NCBI GenBank assembly: GCA_036936605.1
Contig: JAUPFV010000004.1
Location: forward strand, 65,620,352 to 65,684,351
Direction of reading: 5' to 3'
Length of the DNA: 64,000 bases
Origin: Limnanthes douglasii subsp. nivea
Lineage: Eukaryota; Streptophyta; Magnoliopsida; Brassicales; Limnanthaceae
Under the pieces are notes generated by a model, which saw only the letters and a list, made by a program, of their open reading frames with translations, did not search any database and was not told the origin of the DNA. Positions within the stretch are counted from its first letter, which is position 1; each line of letters begins with the position of its first letter. A program made the translations under genes and the position numbers. Positions 24,701-40,446 of the stretch are shown here, piece after piece.

Positions 24701-25654
24701 AAAACACTAAATCTTCATTTTTCAAAAATATTTGGAACCACTTTATACCAAAAAAAATCTTTTTTATGCTGGAAATTAATAAAAAACTTTGCCCCAATTG
24801 ATAGCATCCTTACCAAAAGGCATTTTATCTCTGTCTCTAAATGCCAGTTCTGTTGCAGTTGTGAAGAGAAAAACCATATCTTCATCAACAGTAACTTTGC
24901 CTGGCCTTTATGGAATTATTATGGGGTTCTCTTTAAGATTCCTTTAAGACGGTTCATGACTTTAAGCCACATGCTTCACTGTTGGTTCTCGTTTTCGAAC
25001 AACAAGTTTCACATTACCCACCTTATCCCTCAAGTCATTTGCTGGATAATATGGTATAATCGAAACTGCTGTAAGTTTAATAGCACTCATGACAACTTCA
25101 CGAGTGATATTGCCAGAATCAACAGCATTCTTCTGGGAATTGACTCGAATAACAAATTAAAAGCTAACCATTGGTCTCGTGTAACGGACGCAGGAGTTGC
25201 TTTGAGATGTATGACAATAAACAACACAAAAAGGAAACCAAGATACCTGAAATGGCAAGCACCAACTGCTGGAAGGCTAAAAGTTAATGTCGATGGAGCT
25301 AGCAACTTCTTCGGTGAAGCCAGTGGAGGCATTCTGGTCAGGAATGAGCACGGGAATATTCTATATGGATCTGGTCACCTCTTTGGCAAAATGGATCTTT
25401 TCCAAACGGAGTGCAAGGAAATGTTAGAAGCTCTGATCATCTGCAGAAGAAATCACTGGTATAATGTTGACTTAGAGTCAGACTGTCTAACTCTAATCAA
25501 CATCATCGCTTCGGGGAATGTCGCCTCCCTTCCGATTGCTACTCTTTGTCGCAGTTTAATCTCTTCAAATATGAGTCTTCGCCATATATCCAGAACCCAA
25601 AACGCCGCGGCTGACTGGATCAAAAAATGGGTCTTGTTGGAAAAGAAAAATTAA
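21730..25654 (+). pseudogene. LINE ORF2: endonuclease, RT, RNase H, broken
   Basis: Endonuclease at 21,768-22,260 (VLAIQEPMARYDK with the catalytic glutamate, IVAGDFNTI, and SDHAPLLITI at about 22,278-22,307). Its middle is shortened: the sequence between the GDFN box and the SDH box is partly missing. Reverse transcriptase at 22,876-24,060: APGTDGF, NFRPISLC, VQLDMSKEFDR, GLRQGDPLPPS, then after a frameshift LAFADDIIIF with the catalytic FADD, and FNYLGITI. RNase H at about 25,190-25,654: GRLKVNVDGAS, then FQTECKEMLEAL and VDLESDCLTL. There are at least six stops or shifts. It would have copied LINE RNA at the nicked target site. Confidence 0.85.
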
Positions 25655-25971
25655 ACGATAACCAGTTCTAATATCCCAATTCCTCTTCTGACTATCGCAA
25701 CTCTTGAAAGTCTAGGAATTGGGTATATTGACCCTGGTTAGGCTTGATTTCGTCCCTCATTCTCGATTATGAAGGTGATAGATTTTCGATTTTGGTTGTA
25801 TTGAAGCTCTCTTAGTTCTAGCAGAGATCGAGAGTTTTGAGAGAAGGTTGGAGTGAAGGAATTCTGTCACCCTGATTTGGGAATTTTGTTCTAGTATTAG
25901 ATTTTCAATTTTAGTCCTTAACTTCTCTCTGTAATCAAATAGAAACTCAAAGTTGTAACAAATTTCAATTT

Positions 25972-25976
<5 letters not shown>

Positions 25977-26025
<49 letters not shown>
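25977..26025. repeat. (TA)n microsatellite at LINE 3' end
   Basis: About 24 uninterrupted dinucleotides between the LINE tail and the synthetase promoter, ending 228 bp before that gene's start codon. Probably grown from the LINE tail. Confidence 0.9.
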
Positions 26026-26028
<3 letters not shown>

Positions 26029-26112
26029 TTGATTGGGTTAGAGTCTAAAACAGGACATTTGGGAAAGTCGCTAAAATAAGTATCCTGAATTTGGGCCTTC
26101 GTTTATGAATGA

Positions 26113-30431
<4,319 letters not shown>

Positions 30432-31005
30432 TTGGCTCACTTGCAATTGTTTTTCTTTATATTTTAGAAAATGTAATACATATCCAGATTTGATGTTTGA
30501 AAAATAATTTTAATGTAAATTCTTATTTTTGTAGTTAATTTGTTTATTCTTCAAGTGTTTTTTTCTTAACCACTGCAAAAATGAACAGAATTGCCAATGG
30601 TGTAGAACTAAATATTGTGAAAAGAATTTAATTTTTTCGATATCATAAATTTAGAACTAAACAGATACTGGTTTTTAAATAAAAAGTAAAAAGACCAATT
30701 AAAATCTCCCATGCTACTTTTTTGTTTTTACTTTACTCAAATTTGTGAGATGGTCATGGACATGAGATACTAATAGTACACAGTCTCCTGAGTTTCACTG
30801 AAATAAAGAGCAAAAACTAAGCAAGACATTTGATACAATTAAAACCATATTTGCTCGGTCTAAAATAACAGGAGGATGGAATCCAAATATACTAAAGCCA
30901 TTTATTCTACATCACACTAGTATAATATCGAAGAAGGCAGTGTAACACGATGACAAACTTTTCTTCCTTTGAGATGAAACAGCTTCCTTAATAGTCTTGT
31001 ATAGT
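30432..31005. other. Shared 3' region of two convergent genes
   Basis: Only 574 bp separates the stop codons of the synthetase (+) and UXS (-). It holds both 3' UTRs and AT-rich AATAAA-like signals (for example AATAATTTTAATG after 30,503), and no other feature. Confidence 0.6.
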
Positions 31006-33992
31006 TTAGTTGTTCTTGGGCAGACCAAGCCTGAGTCTGAAATCCTCCTCCATGAGAGGAAGGCCATCGCGCAATTTGATAGTTGGTTCCCACCCAAGCA
31101 ACTCCTTGGCTTTTGTTATATCCGGCTTCCTTTGCCGAGGATCATCTGGAGTGTTTTCCACCACTTTGATTTCAACCTCCGGATTTATTAGCTACAATAA
31201 GTAAATGATGTCATTTCTCTTCTACTTTTGCTAATCTAAACAGAAACTCGTATAAAGATCATTAACCAACCTCCTTAACAGTCTCTGCAAGTTCCATCAT
31301 CGTAAATTCACCTGCACAAAATTATTAACACCCGTATTAATAAAATAGTCGAGGTCATGAAAAAGAAATTATTAACAAAGACTGACCTGGATTCCCAATA
31401 TTAATTGGTCCTGTGTTGTTTCCTTCCATAAGTCGAATAAGACCGTCAACCTACAGCAATGACATAACTTCAGAAGTATACTAATGCGGGTATTAATACA
31501 AAAAAGATTATCAAACAAGTATTGCCATACCATGTCAGATACATAGCAGAAGCTCCTTGTTTGAGTTCCTGGTGATTGAACAGTCAAGGACTCACCGCTG
31601 CACCATATAAACAATATAGAGAATGATCAGGGCACGGACTTAACTTATACATAATTTGAACTTACAAGTGTCATACTCACCGGAGTGCTTGGGCAATGAA
31701 GTTGCTAACCACACGACCATCATCGATATTCATGCGAGGTCCATACGTGTTGAAGATCCTAGCGATCCTTATCTCTGTCATATCAGATTCATAGTAATCA
31801 TTATACATATAAATAATACATTTTTGGATCGATAAAAGATGTTTTCAATAACTAGTACCTATGCCGTGCTGCCTGTGGTAGTCAAACATCAAAGTTTCGG
31901 CTACTCGCTTTCCCTCGTCATAGCAACTCCTAACTCCTATAGTATACACATATTATATAGTAATAATAACTTAACGACCAAAATAATGCAATCCGTTGAT
32001 TTATGGATTTATTTACCAATTGGGTTGACATTTCCCCAGTAGCTCTCATCCTGTGGATGCACAAGGGGGTCTCCATAAACCTCGGAAGTTGATGTTAGCA
32101 AAATTCTGTAGGACAGTAGGACCATTGTCATAACATTAATATATAAAGATGAATATACTTATCATCAAAAAAGTGAACAAAGCTAACCTTGCTCCAACTC
32201 GCTTAGCAAGTCCCAGCATATTCAAAGTACCAATCACATTGGTTTTTGTCGTCTGTAAAGTTGCAAAAACATCTAAATGAAAGATACTAGAAACAGATGT
32301 TATATAACTCAAAAGAGTTAGTCGAAATGGCTGTGCACACCTTTACAGGGTTATATTTGTAGAAGATAGGAGAAGCAGGGCAAGCAAGATGATATATTTG
32401 GTCCACTTCGATTAGTAATGTCTCAGTGACATCTGAAATACAGACAAATAAACAAGGGATAAATATGTAAACATCGATAGAGAAAATGTAATGATATTCT
32501 CCTCTACCGGGTGGATTTAGTAGAAACAATTAAAGATATGTGCTATAAACTCAACTTAACTATGCTTGTGATAACGTCTACAATTCTTCTCAAGTGCTTG
32601 TATATAAACAGATGTTGATATGTCTTCCACATTACTCGAAGTTAAGGAAATATCTTTTATAATCAAGATCAGCAATTAGTCTAAAATATGTAAAAGGACT
32701 ATTAAGTTGATGGTGAGTTCATATTGACGCAAACCTTATGATCTCATGACTTCAAAAAAAAGTAAAAGGCAATTACCATGGCGAATGAGCTCAAATCTTG
32801 GGTGACCGATCCATTTCTTGAGGTTGTCCTTTGATCCAGTGAAGTAGTTATCAACAACAACCACCTATAAGAAGTAATACAGTACACATAAAAATTGTTT
32901 AAATATCCATATCATATGTTATGACCTATCACAATGCACTTATATTCGAGTAAGTGATAGCAACCTCGTTCTTTTCGTTTTCCATCAACTTGTCCACAAG
33001 GTGAGAGCCAATGAAGCCAGCGCCACCACTAACCAGGATTCTCATGTTGGACTGCCATTAAATACAAATATACAAAACAGAAGACAAAGTTACTTAAGTT
33101 ATCCACATTACAGTACAAGAAAACAAAGCAGTTTCGATTATAATGGATAAAACAGAAAGATTAAAGACCAAAGGAGGAGTGCAATTGGAGTACTGTATGC
33201 TTTAAGCATTGTTTGCTAAAAATTCCGTCAACATAATTTTATTCAGGCATACAAGATACATATGTAAGATTTAGAAACTAAAATTGCTAATGATCACTAT
33301 TAGAGCACATAAGTCTGCTTTGAAAAGTAATTAGTTTTTTTACTATCCACTTTAGCGACAGATAGTCACTCGACTAAAAAATGTCCGGTGGTATTCACTT
33401 AAGTGTCAATTTTCGATAAAGTTAATCAAGGGGCGTGTTGACTATCCATTTTCGATATAGTTAGTCTTTCCGCTATCCATTTTCGGTTCGATAAAGTTGG
33501 TCAACGAGCGTGTTTTGACTATTTATTTTGCGATAAAGTCAGTCAACGAGCGTGTTACTTATCCATTTTCGATACAGTTAGTCTTTTCACTATTCATTTT
33601 CGATATAATTAATCTTTTCACTATTCATTTTCCATACAGTTAATCTCCTAGATAAACATGGAAGGAGGAGACTAAATTTATCAAAAATACTTATAAGTTG
33701 AGAAACTATTATCACTAAAGTGGATAGTCAAGCGATTACGTCCGAACATTCTTTAGTTGATGAATGATATGTCACTAAGAGTGCATAGCCAAGGGACTAT
33801 TTACTTTCAAAGCCCAGATAAGTCTAAGGCTTCAATAATCACCGAGTAGACCTGAATCTAGCAATAATACCTTATTTCTATGAATTAATAAAGAACATAA
33901 GATATCTACACTTGTTTAACCTGAAAGAATTTGGAAAATCTCAATGGGGATGGACATGGAGGCGTCTTTGTAGCTCCATTTTCCTGTGCCAT
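31006..33992 (-). CDS. UXS: UDP-glucuronic acid decarboxylase (UDP-xylose synthase)
   Basis: Converts UDP-glucuronate to UDP-xylose for cell-wall xylan and glycoproteins, using bound NAD+. Twelve coding exons in transcription order: 33992-33921, 33051-32965, 32864-32777, 32432-32341, 32252-32188, 32105-32017, 31936-31859, 31774-31681, 31597-31531, 31450-31387, 31311-31271, 31191-31006. The 1,023 nt are in frame and give 340 aa, the normal size of the soluble isoforms. Visible are the Rossmann motif GGAGFIGS (residues 33-40), the [10 protein letters not shown] loop, catalytic YDEGK (Tyr170, Lys174) and NTYGPRM. There is no N-terminal membrane anchor, so it fits the cytosolic UXS3/5/6 type, not the Golgi type. 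A further intron in the 5' UTR spans 34,490-34,018. Appears intact. Confidence 0.96.
33315..33817. mobile_element. MITE in UXS first coding intron
   Basis: About 503 bp with imperfect terminal inverted repeats: left end CTGCTTTGAAAAGTAATTAG, right end (complement) CTGGGCTTTGAAAGTAAATA. Further inverted matches lie inside, around CTATCCACTTTAG. It is flanked by the direct repeat ATAAGTCT (33,309-33,316 overlapping the left end, and 33,818-33,825), of which 6-8 bp is target duplication depending on where the end is drawn. The interior has 4-5 diverged repeats around ATTTTCGATA and GTTAGTC. No coding capacity. Absent from the mature mRNA, because the whole element lies within 33,052-33,920. Confidence 0.7.
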
Positions 33993-34017
33993 GTTCAGAT
34001 CTTTTTCTATTCACTTC

Positions 34018-34490
34018 CTGCAAAACAATGAACACTAAATCTCAGCTCAACATCGTCAAAACCCAAATTAGAAAAACAAAACGTAAATCTTTTACTAAAC
34101 CCATATAAGTAATAACGAATTTAAATTTAACAAAACTAACCCAGTTCCCAGAATTCTGAATTATATTTTGATTTGTGATTCTGAATTCTACACCTTATAA
34201 AGACTTTAACGTGATGAACAATTCAAATAAGCAGTCCCATCCAAGCAAAATTATAAAAGAACATTAGTACCAAACTGAACCAACTAGAGAGAGAAATAAC
34301 ACTGAATCCTAGAAACTTCAAAGACACGAAATGCTACAGACAAACAAGTAACGAGAGCTTCACAACAACAAAAGTAGACCCCGCCATCAGACACTAAGCC
34401 TGTAAGATCTGAATCTGAGAAACGGAGCATTAAAGCCATCATATATTTTGAAAAAGAAAAGCTTGATCTGAAAATTAGAAAAACACAAAC
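34018..34490 (-). other. 5' UTR intron of UXS
   Basis: Read leftward, the splice donor AAG/GTTTGTG at 34,490 and acceptor TTTTGCAG/GAAG at 34,018 bound a 473-bp intron 25 bp before the start codon. Leader introns are common in plant housekeeping genes and often raise expression; that role is inferred. Confidence 0.7.
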
Positions 34491-34577
34491 CTTGGTGGTT
34501 TTAGATTGTTTGTGCTTGGAGAGGGAGATCAGTTCTATAGTGGAGATAGATATAGATGAATGAGACAGAGTAGAGTT

Positions 34578-34607
34578 GTTTTTATTTAGAAAACGTTGAC
34601 ACGTCAG
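34578..34607 (-). promoter_or_regulatory. UXS core promoter elements
   Basis: On the minus strand a TGACGTGTCA bZIP-type site (34,597-34,606) is followed by a TATA-like CTAAATAAAAA (about 34,579-34,589), then a CT-rich leader. Transcription probably starts near 34,550. Assigned from position and motif only. Confidence 0.5.
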
Positions 34608-34690
34608 GCATACGGCTCGTCGGCTCGTTTGCGTGTTTGATTTAATGGTAGATTCCTCTGCTTTTTATGGTAGGCCGTATACAATCAACA

Positions 34691-34691
34691 T

Positions 34692-34738
<47 letters not shown>

Positions 34739-34740
34739 TA
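34691..34740. repeat. (TTTA)n microsatellite
   Basis: About 12 tetranucleotide units, about 100 bp upstream of the UXS promoter. Confidence 0.95.
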
Positions 34741-34846
34741 AATAAAAGATTTGGTTAAAAGAAAATTACAAGGTGAAAGATAGGTTAGGTAGATTTGTAA
34801 ATTTAATTTTAAGTATTTTTAAAAATATTTTAAATGTATTTTTAAA

Positions 34847-35404
34847 TTGAAGTTGACAGGTTGCTTCAATCATCTGAATAGCTCTAAGAATATTTTTGTT
34901 TTTAAATGGTCTCCTATTTCACACAACATATACAAGCTAAATCTAAATGTTTTTGGTCTATCTAATAGAAAGGTTAGTGGTAGTGGCATGCTAATGATTA
35001 TCAAAGGTAATGTTATTCAAGATTTTGGTAGACTTTATGGCAAAATTGATTCCATGGTAGCAAATGTTGGAACCCTATTGGATGGTCTCTTAATGTGTAA
35101 AATATTGAACATTTTCAGCGTTGACATAGAATCGGATTCTAAAATCTTAGTGAACCTTATGGCCTCTAAAAAATATTATTGGACTCTTGAACCCTATCTG
35201 GCTTGTTGTCGATGTCTAATATCATCTACCAAGGCTCTATCTCACATTTATAGGGTCCAAAACAAAACATCAAATTGGTTTGCTAAATGGACCCTTAAAT
35301 ATAAGATGAAAATTGATTTTAACCATACTCAGGTTAATAATCTTCTAAGTGCTATCATTTTCCTTAAAAACCTTAGTTTGGGGTATATATTGCTAAATGA
35401 TTAA
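34847..35404 (+). pseudogene. LINE RNase H fragment
   Basis: An open frame of 185 codons matching the C-terminal RNase H of plant LINEs: YKLNLNVFGLSN, GNVIQDFGRLYGKID, VDIESDSKILVNLM and ALSHIYRVQNKTSNWFAKW. It starts inside the domain with no RT upstream, consistent with a 5'-truncated LINE. The catalytic NVDG is changed to NVFG and no ATG context suggests a host gene. Similar to the RNase H ends at 5517-5705 (-) and 25,190-25,654 (+). Confidence 0.75.
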
Positions 35405-36031
35405 ATTTTTATATCTAATTATGAGTTGATGCCATGGAATCTATGTTCAAGCTATTTAAGATCACTAACATGCTTAGCAGGTTAGACCTTACTAGCCTTG
35501 TTCTATTTTTACAGCACTATACACAAACAGGTATTTTCTTTTCTAAATAGAGCAAGATAAATGAAAGCAAGAAAATTCAGAGTACTCTCGTCATATCAAA
35601 TTGCCTAATAATGTCTCAATGGTCAACATACCTTTACAAATCCCATCAAGAGTTCTTCATCAATCTAAAATTATTCATTATGAGAGATTTCTGAATATAT
35701 GCTCTACTTCTACCGAACCAAACCTGGTCCTTGAGGGTTCCTGAATGAATTTATCAACCTTTGATTACTTACGAGTGATGATTCTCTGAGTCCATGAAAA
35801 ATCTTATAAGATATAACACAATCAATGAAGTTTTCCCGAATCTGGACTCTGTCAACGAAAATAGCAAAACGTCACAGAAAATGAAGTGGAAGTTTAGAAG
35901 ACTATAAGTATAAACACAAAGAAGTTAAATCGTTTCTTATAAAAGGAGGTTTCCTATCCTCCTAGATCACAGCTCAGTCGATCCATTAAGAACTTTGTGC
36001 TAGCTCTAAGTCTTCGAAAAAATGCATCTTC
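35405..36031. other. No gene seen
   Basis: Probably includes the LINE fragment's 3' tail; no other supported feature up to the target duplication of element A. Confidence 0.5.
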
Positions 36032-36036
36032 TTGTA

Positions 36037-36553
36037 TGGTGTGGATAATTACTGTCTGAGGGTAGGCTGGTAATTTCAAGTGGAGTTTTAAGGCGGTGTA
36101 TGGGTGTTTAACGGTAGTGTGTAGGTGTTTAACGGTGGTGTGTAGGTGTTTAACGGTGGTGTGTAGGTGTTTAACGGTTAGAGTAGAGAGTAGAGAGATG
36201 ATTAAGCAGCTTGGTAGCAGTTAATTCTCATTACCCATAGTTAATGTGGGTGGTTGGGTATTTATAGTGTAATGTTTGGGCCCTTATGGGCCTTTGGGTC
36301 ATGTTTAATGGACCCGGGTCATGTTCAAAGACCCATGAGCTCTTAAGTAGGAGAGCAAGTAGCTTAGTCAAGAAGTGTTTAGGTTTTTTAGTACTTTTGT
36401 CATAGTTCGAACTGCCTTAAGTTCATAGTGTTCAGAGAAATCTGTCTGGTCTAAGCGACCTGTTCGATCCCTGTCCCTGTAACCTGTCCGGTTTTCGGAG
36501 AGACTTGACCGATCTGCCATTGTTCGGGGAGCATGTTGAATTCGGACTCATCA
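36037..36553 (-). repeat. Element A 3' LTR
   Basis: 517 bp; plus-strand ends TGGTGTGG...CTCATCA. Contains three to four tandem GGTGTTTAACGGT units near 36,105-36,180, also present in the other LTR. Next to it on the inside is the polypurine tract. Confidence 0.95.
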
Positions 36554-36572
36554 GGAGCCCCTTTTTTAGGTG
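36554..36572 (-). other. Element A polypurine tract
   Basis: Minus-strand AAAAAAGGGGCTCC directly before the LTR's TGATGAG. It is the same type as AACTAAGGGGGCTAC before TGATAAG in element B. Confidence 0.75.
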
Positions 36573-36708
36573 TTTGACCAAGTATTCTTGTCAAAGAACT
36601 GAAAAACAGTCTGATGTCTGAAGTGATTTTCAATTCGGACAGAACTATATGGATACCCGGACAGGTTAAGCTTTACGAATTCAAAACGGTTTTTGCCAGA
36701 GTTAGTGG

Positions 36709-36889
36709 GACACGTGTCGTTCTCTGGTTGGCCACTCCAGCCGTTTTTTCACCTTGAATTTCGCACCACCTTCTCCAACAAGTAACCTCATTAATTTCAA
36801 ACAGTGACATCAGCGCCGTCTTTTAATCATTGCCCAACTTTTCGAATTCTCCTAGGAATCAACTCCTTTTCTCAGTTTCACTATAAATT
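36709..36889 (+). promoter_or_regulatory. Promoter of antisense ORF, element A
   Basis: ACACGTGTCG (36,709-36,718, G-box core) lies about 165 bp upstream of the TATA box TATAAATT (36,882-36,889). A CT-rich leader follows and the start codon is at 36,989. It lies inside the element, outside the LTR. Confidence 0.6.
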
Positions 36890-36988
36890 CAAACTCATTT
36901 TCCACTGTTTTACCATCTCTTTCACATTTACTCTGCAAATTTACTCAGAGCTTTCTCTCTCTAAAACAAAAAATTTCCTTGGCAGTTT

Positions 36989-39644
36989 ATGTTTACAGCA
37001 AGAACAGCATTGATCAAAGGTGGTTGGCTCAACCTTTCGGAGTTGGAGAAAGCGCAAAAGGTCGAGAAAGAAAAGCGAATAGCAGCGGGGCTACCATCAT
37101 CACCTGTTGAGAGACCAGTTGCTTCTGTTACAGAGTCGGATCGAGGCTCATCCTCCTCCAAAGGTACCAAGCCCAAAAAACTCTTTCAATCCACCCTTTC
37201 ACCCATAGTCTCTGGTTCCTTAGTCCAGGAGTCAATACCTGCTGTTGAGCCAGGAGTCACAGCTACAAGCGTTAGGAAACCCTCCCCTTTTATAGCTATG
37301 GGATCTGATTCTGACCACTCTCCGGAGAAGCTAGTTATTAAGAAGCCAAGCCGGTTAGTTAAGGGACTAACCTCCAAGAATACTCCCTCAAAAGCGGGGG
37401 CAAAAAATAGTGATTCTGGGTCTGGAGTGCCCATTAGAACTCCCCGGGAGAGGCCAACCGGTCCGGAGGCCAGCAGCCCGGTACCTCCAAGAGAGACTTC
37501 TGCCTCCGAGCCCCAATCTGAGGTGAGAAGTCAGAAAAATACAGACAATCAGCAGTCCGGAGGCCAGGCTGTGCCAAGCTTCAACCCTCCCCGGATTACT
37601 ACCACAGAAGCTCCCCCAACTGTTATGGAGGAGATAATGGAGGACTCTGCTGAAGAGGTCCCTTTTGAGTCCGAGTCCTCCGGACAGGCTGATACTACTG
37701 CTGTTGTTGCCAAGAAAGGCAAGGAGAATCTGTACTTGAGGCATCCGGACCTGCCGGAGTGCCTTGAGGGGAGAGTGGGGCCGTGCTTTCACAAAGTTGA
37801 GCTCAAGTACCTCTTGGCCTTGCAGAAGACCAAGTATGCATTCATCCATACTTCAGACCTGGGTCGAATGCGCACAAAATGGGGGATCCCCGAAAATGTA
37901 AGGATAAGGATCCCCATTGATCCGGAGACCCCTATGGACTGTAAACGAAATGAAATAGTCTTCTTTACAGAACTATTTAATTGGGGACTCAGGTTCCCAC
38001 TGGACCCGGAGATCGTACAGTACTTCCACCTGGTCAAGCTATGCCCAACTCAGCTGAGTCCCAATGGCTGGTTCACTTTGATGTCATGTATCATGGCATC
38101 TAGGTTATATGGGATCCCTCTTCCTATGGAAGAGTTTGCAGCAGTGGCCAACCTTTGCAAGCACCACCAATTCCCCTTCTATCATTTTAATATGGGGAAC
38201 GATCTCAAGGCTGTTGATGACCTCTTGGAGTCAGAGAGCAAATGGAGGAGCCAATTTCTGTTCGTCGGCGGCGCTTGGGAAAATGGCAAGAAGATCAAGG
38301 TCGGAGAGAACCCAAGTCTCCTCAGGAGTAGGTGGAGGAGTGACCGTAAGTTCCTTACTTTAAATCTCTGTCCGTTTTTTTTAAGATTAGTTTAAATTAA
38401 CCAGTTTCTCTTTTGTCTTAACAGAGCTGCCAAAGGAGTTCGGGGATCATTTGAAGGCCGGACAGACTACCTGTGGCAAAATCAATGCTTGGGCCGCAGA
38501 GAACTGGGAGAATCGATTCCACAAGGCCTTCACCTCTGGAAATCTAGCAAGGTCTCACCTGTGGAACACCACAGGCCGAAGAGACCTTACTTGGGAGGAG
38601 CTCACCACCCAGCCTGATGAAGACACTGTGCTTAGAAGGTCCCACGAACTAGATGGGACACTCTACCTGCCTGCTCGGGCTAAAGCCCCAAGCAAAATGA
38701 AAGGCAGGAGAAAAGGCAAAAAGGTGGCGAGTGATGCTGAGAAGGATGCCCCAACAGACCCGGAGGGGCCGGCCCAGGTTCAAATCGATGCAGCCCTTTT
38801 GCAAGTGGTAGAGCAAGAGACCGAAAAACAGGAAGTAGGCCTCCCAAAACCTCAAAGGGCTCCCAAGAGAACTCGCAAGCAAGTAGGTGAAGATGCTGAT
38901 CGGGAAGCCAAGAAGAAAAAGGCTTCCCAGGGAGATGAGCTCGCTCTCCGGGACCCGGAGCCCTCTTTCCCCACTAGCCCCTCTGACCCAACGCTGGCCG
39001 AAGAGATTCCAGGGGACTTTCATACTGATGAGGTAGAGGGGGGAGATCTCAACCTCGATGGAATGGACATCACTGGTCTAGCTGGGCTTGGTGAGTATTT
39101 CCTTGGCCTCCCCAGAGACGAATTCGTAGGGCCCTACGTTCCTCCAAGCAGCTCCAACACAGTCAATTTCAATGGTAAGACTTTCATGGTTTCTAGTGAA
39201 AAGGACATCATAGCCCATTCCTTGCTTGGTAATGTGCAGCCAGTTCTTACATTGGAGAGGCAAGTCCGGAGTCAGGCAGACACCATCAAAGACCTCAAGT
39301 CTGAGAAGGAAAAACTGTCCGAAGACCTCCGCACTGCTACTACCAATGCTGACTTGCTTAAGGAAGCAAATGAAGAGCTGAAGAGGAAGCAAGATGAAAG
39401 CAACACAAAAGTTGCCACCTTAGAAGAAACCATCAAAGATCTTCAGGGGAAGCTGTCCGGTATGGAGAGGGATCTTACGGCCTCAAGGGGAGAAACTATT
39501 GCAAAGGAGAAGATCATCACCAACTTGACCACTGACAAGATTTCTCTAAAAAATGCAGTGACCCAGGCTGCTGAGGAGAAAAAAGCTTTGTTAAAGGATC
39601 AAGAGGCCACAATCAAGGCCAAGATCAATGCCTATGCCAGGTAG
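36989..39644 (+). CDS. Antisense ORF (aORF) of element A, two exons
   Basis: Exons 36,989-38,345 and 38,425-39,644; intron of 79 bp with GTAAGT donor and AACAG acceptor, phase 1. The joined frame encodes 858 aa without a stop. Residues 1-250 are polar, low complexity and rich in S, P and K. Residues about 255-450 hold a globular region (FTELFNWGLRFPLDPEIVQY, LCPTQLSPNGW, FPFYHFNMGNDLK) of the type annotated in plants as putative gypsy-type transposon (PF04195 family, from memory). Exon 2 gives a basic linker and a long Lys/Glu coiled coil (about 39,240-39,640). It is antisense to gag-pol and has its own promoter. A second frame (39,751-39,957) may be the original acidic C-terminus after a late stop. 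Function unknown; structural or regulatory roles are guesses. Confidence 0.75.
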
Positions 39645-39997
39645 ATGATAAAAAGTGAAGAGTTAATGGTTCAAAGAGTGAAGTCTGATATGGTTCTCCT
39701 TTTTCCATGAAAAAATCCCGAAGAGGACCCTGGGGGACTTATGGTACTATGTGGATGATGATGACCTTCCATTTTATACAATGGTTGATGAGGAGGGAAT
39801 TTCCACTGGGTCTTCCTCTGATAATGAAGAGAAGACCGGAGAGAGCCCTGGCGAAGAGGAGAATGATCCCAAAGGCAAGAAAGTGGTCGATGGGGGGAGC
39901 GACATCAAGGGCAAGAAGGTAGATGAGGGTGAGCCATCTTCAAAGGCTCAACCTTAATTTATGGTGTACTATGTTTATCTTTTACTCAAACTAAAGT

Positions 39998-40101
39998 CCT
40001 TGGAAGGCCAAGGCACTCTTTTTGTTGTGGTGTCTGGTATTATTCGGACAGATTTTTTGTGCTGTACCCTAACTTGTTCGAAAGTCCTTGGAAGGCCAAG
40101 G
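39998..40101. repeat. Two identical palindromes in element A spacer
   Basis: CCTTGGAAGGCCAAGG (6-bp arms, 4-bp loop) at 39,998-40,013 and 40,086-40,101, in identical 23-bp contexts. They lie between the aORF end and the pol end, like the array in C. Confidence 0.9.
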
Positions 40102-40345
40102 CAATTTTAAGTTGTTGAATGAATGTTTCTATTTTGCACAACCATCATCTTCTTTCATTATTTGTTTTAGTTTAGATAGCTAGAGTTTAAGTAGCTTTTA
40201 GTTATTGCATTGTGAGAGTGTTGAGATTCTCCGGCTAGAGTTTAAATAGCCCTTAGATCTTTCAGTCCGGGTAGTATGACAAGAGATAGAACTTTGAAAA
40301 TACTTAGAAATTTTTTGAAGAAGGCATCGAATTTTATTCAACCAT

Positions 40346-40396
40346 CCGGACACCTCACTAAAACCTCCCCGTGCCACCAGGGAGGAAAGAGTATGC
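40346..40396 (-). promoter_or_regulatory. Conserved post-pol block (element A copy)
   Basis: Plus-strand CACCTCACTAAAACC...GTGCCACCAGGG...GGAAAGAGTATG, about 50 bp beyond the pol stop in the pol direction. Shared with B and C although their LTRs differ. Confidence 0.75.
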
Positions 40397-40446
40397 CCCC
40401 AAATATTTACATGGAAGTTCAAACAAGTAAATATTTTACATAAGTG

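Larger units (their letters stand above)
20381..25976 (+). mobile_element. L1-type LINE, near full length, inactive
   Basis: Layout: a CT-rich leader (about 20,381-20,545), ORF1, a spacer, ORF2 with endonuclease, reverse transcriptase and plant-type RNase H, then a ~320-bp 3' tail running into a (TA)n repeat just before the methionyl-tRNA synthetase gene. The 5' boundary is an estimate and no target duplication was recognised. Both ORFs carry stops and frameshifts, so it cannot move by itself. Its RNase H is of the same plant LINE type as the fragment at 34,847-35,404. Confidence 0.85.

Noticed and set aside
37186..37849. Minus-strand frames opposite aORF exon 1
   Set aside because: They lack homology and are explained as shadows of the long plus-strand frame.
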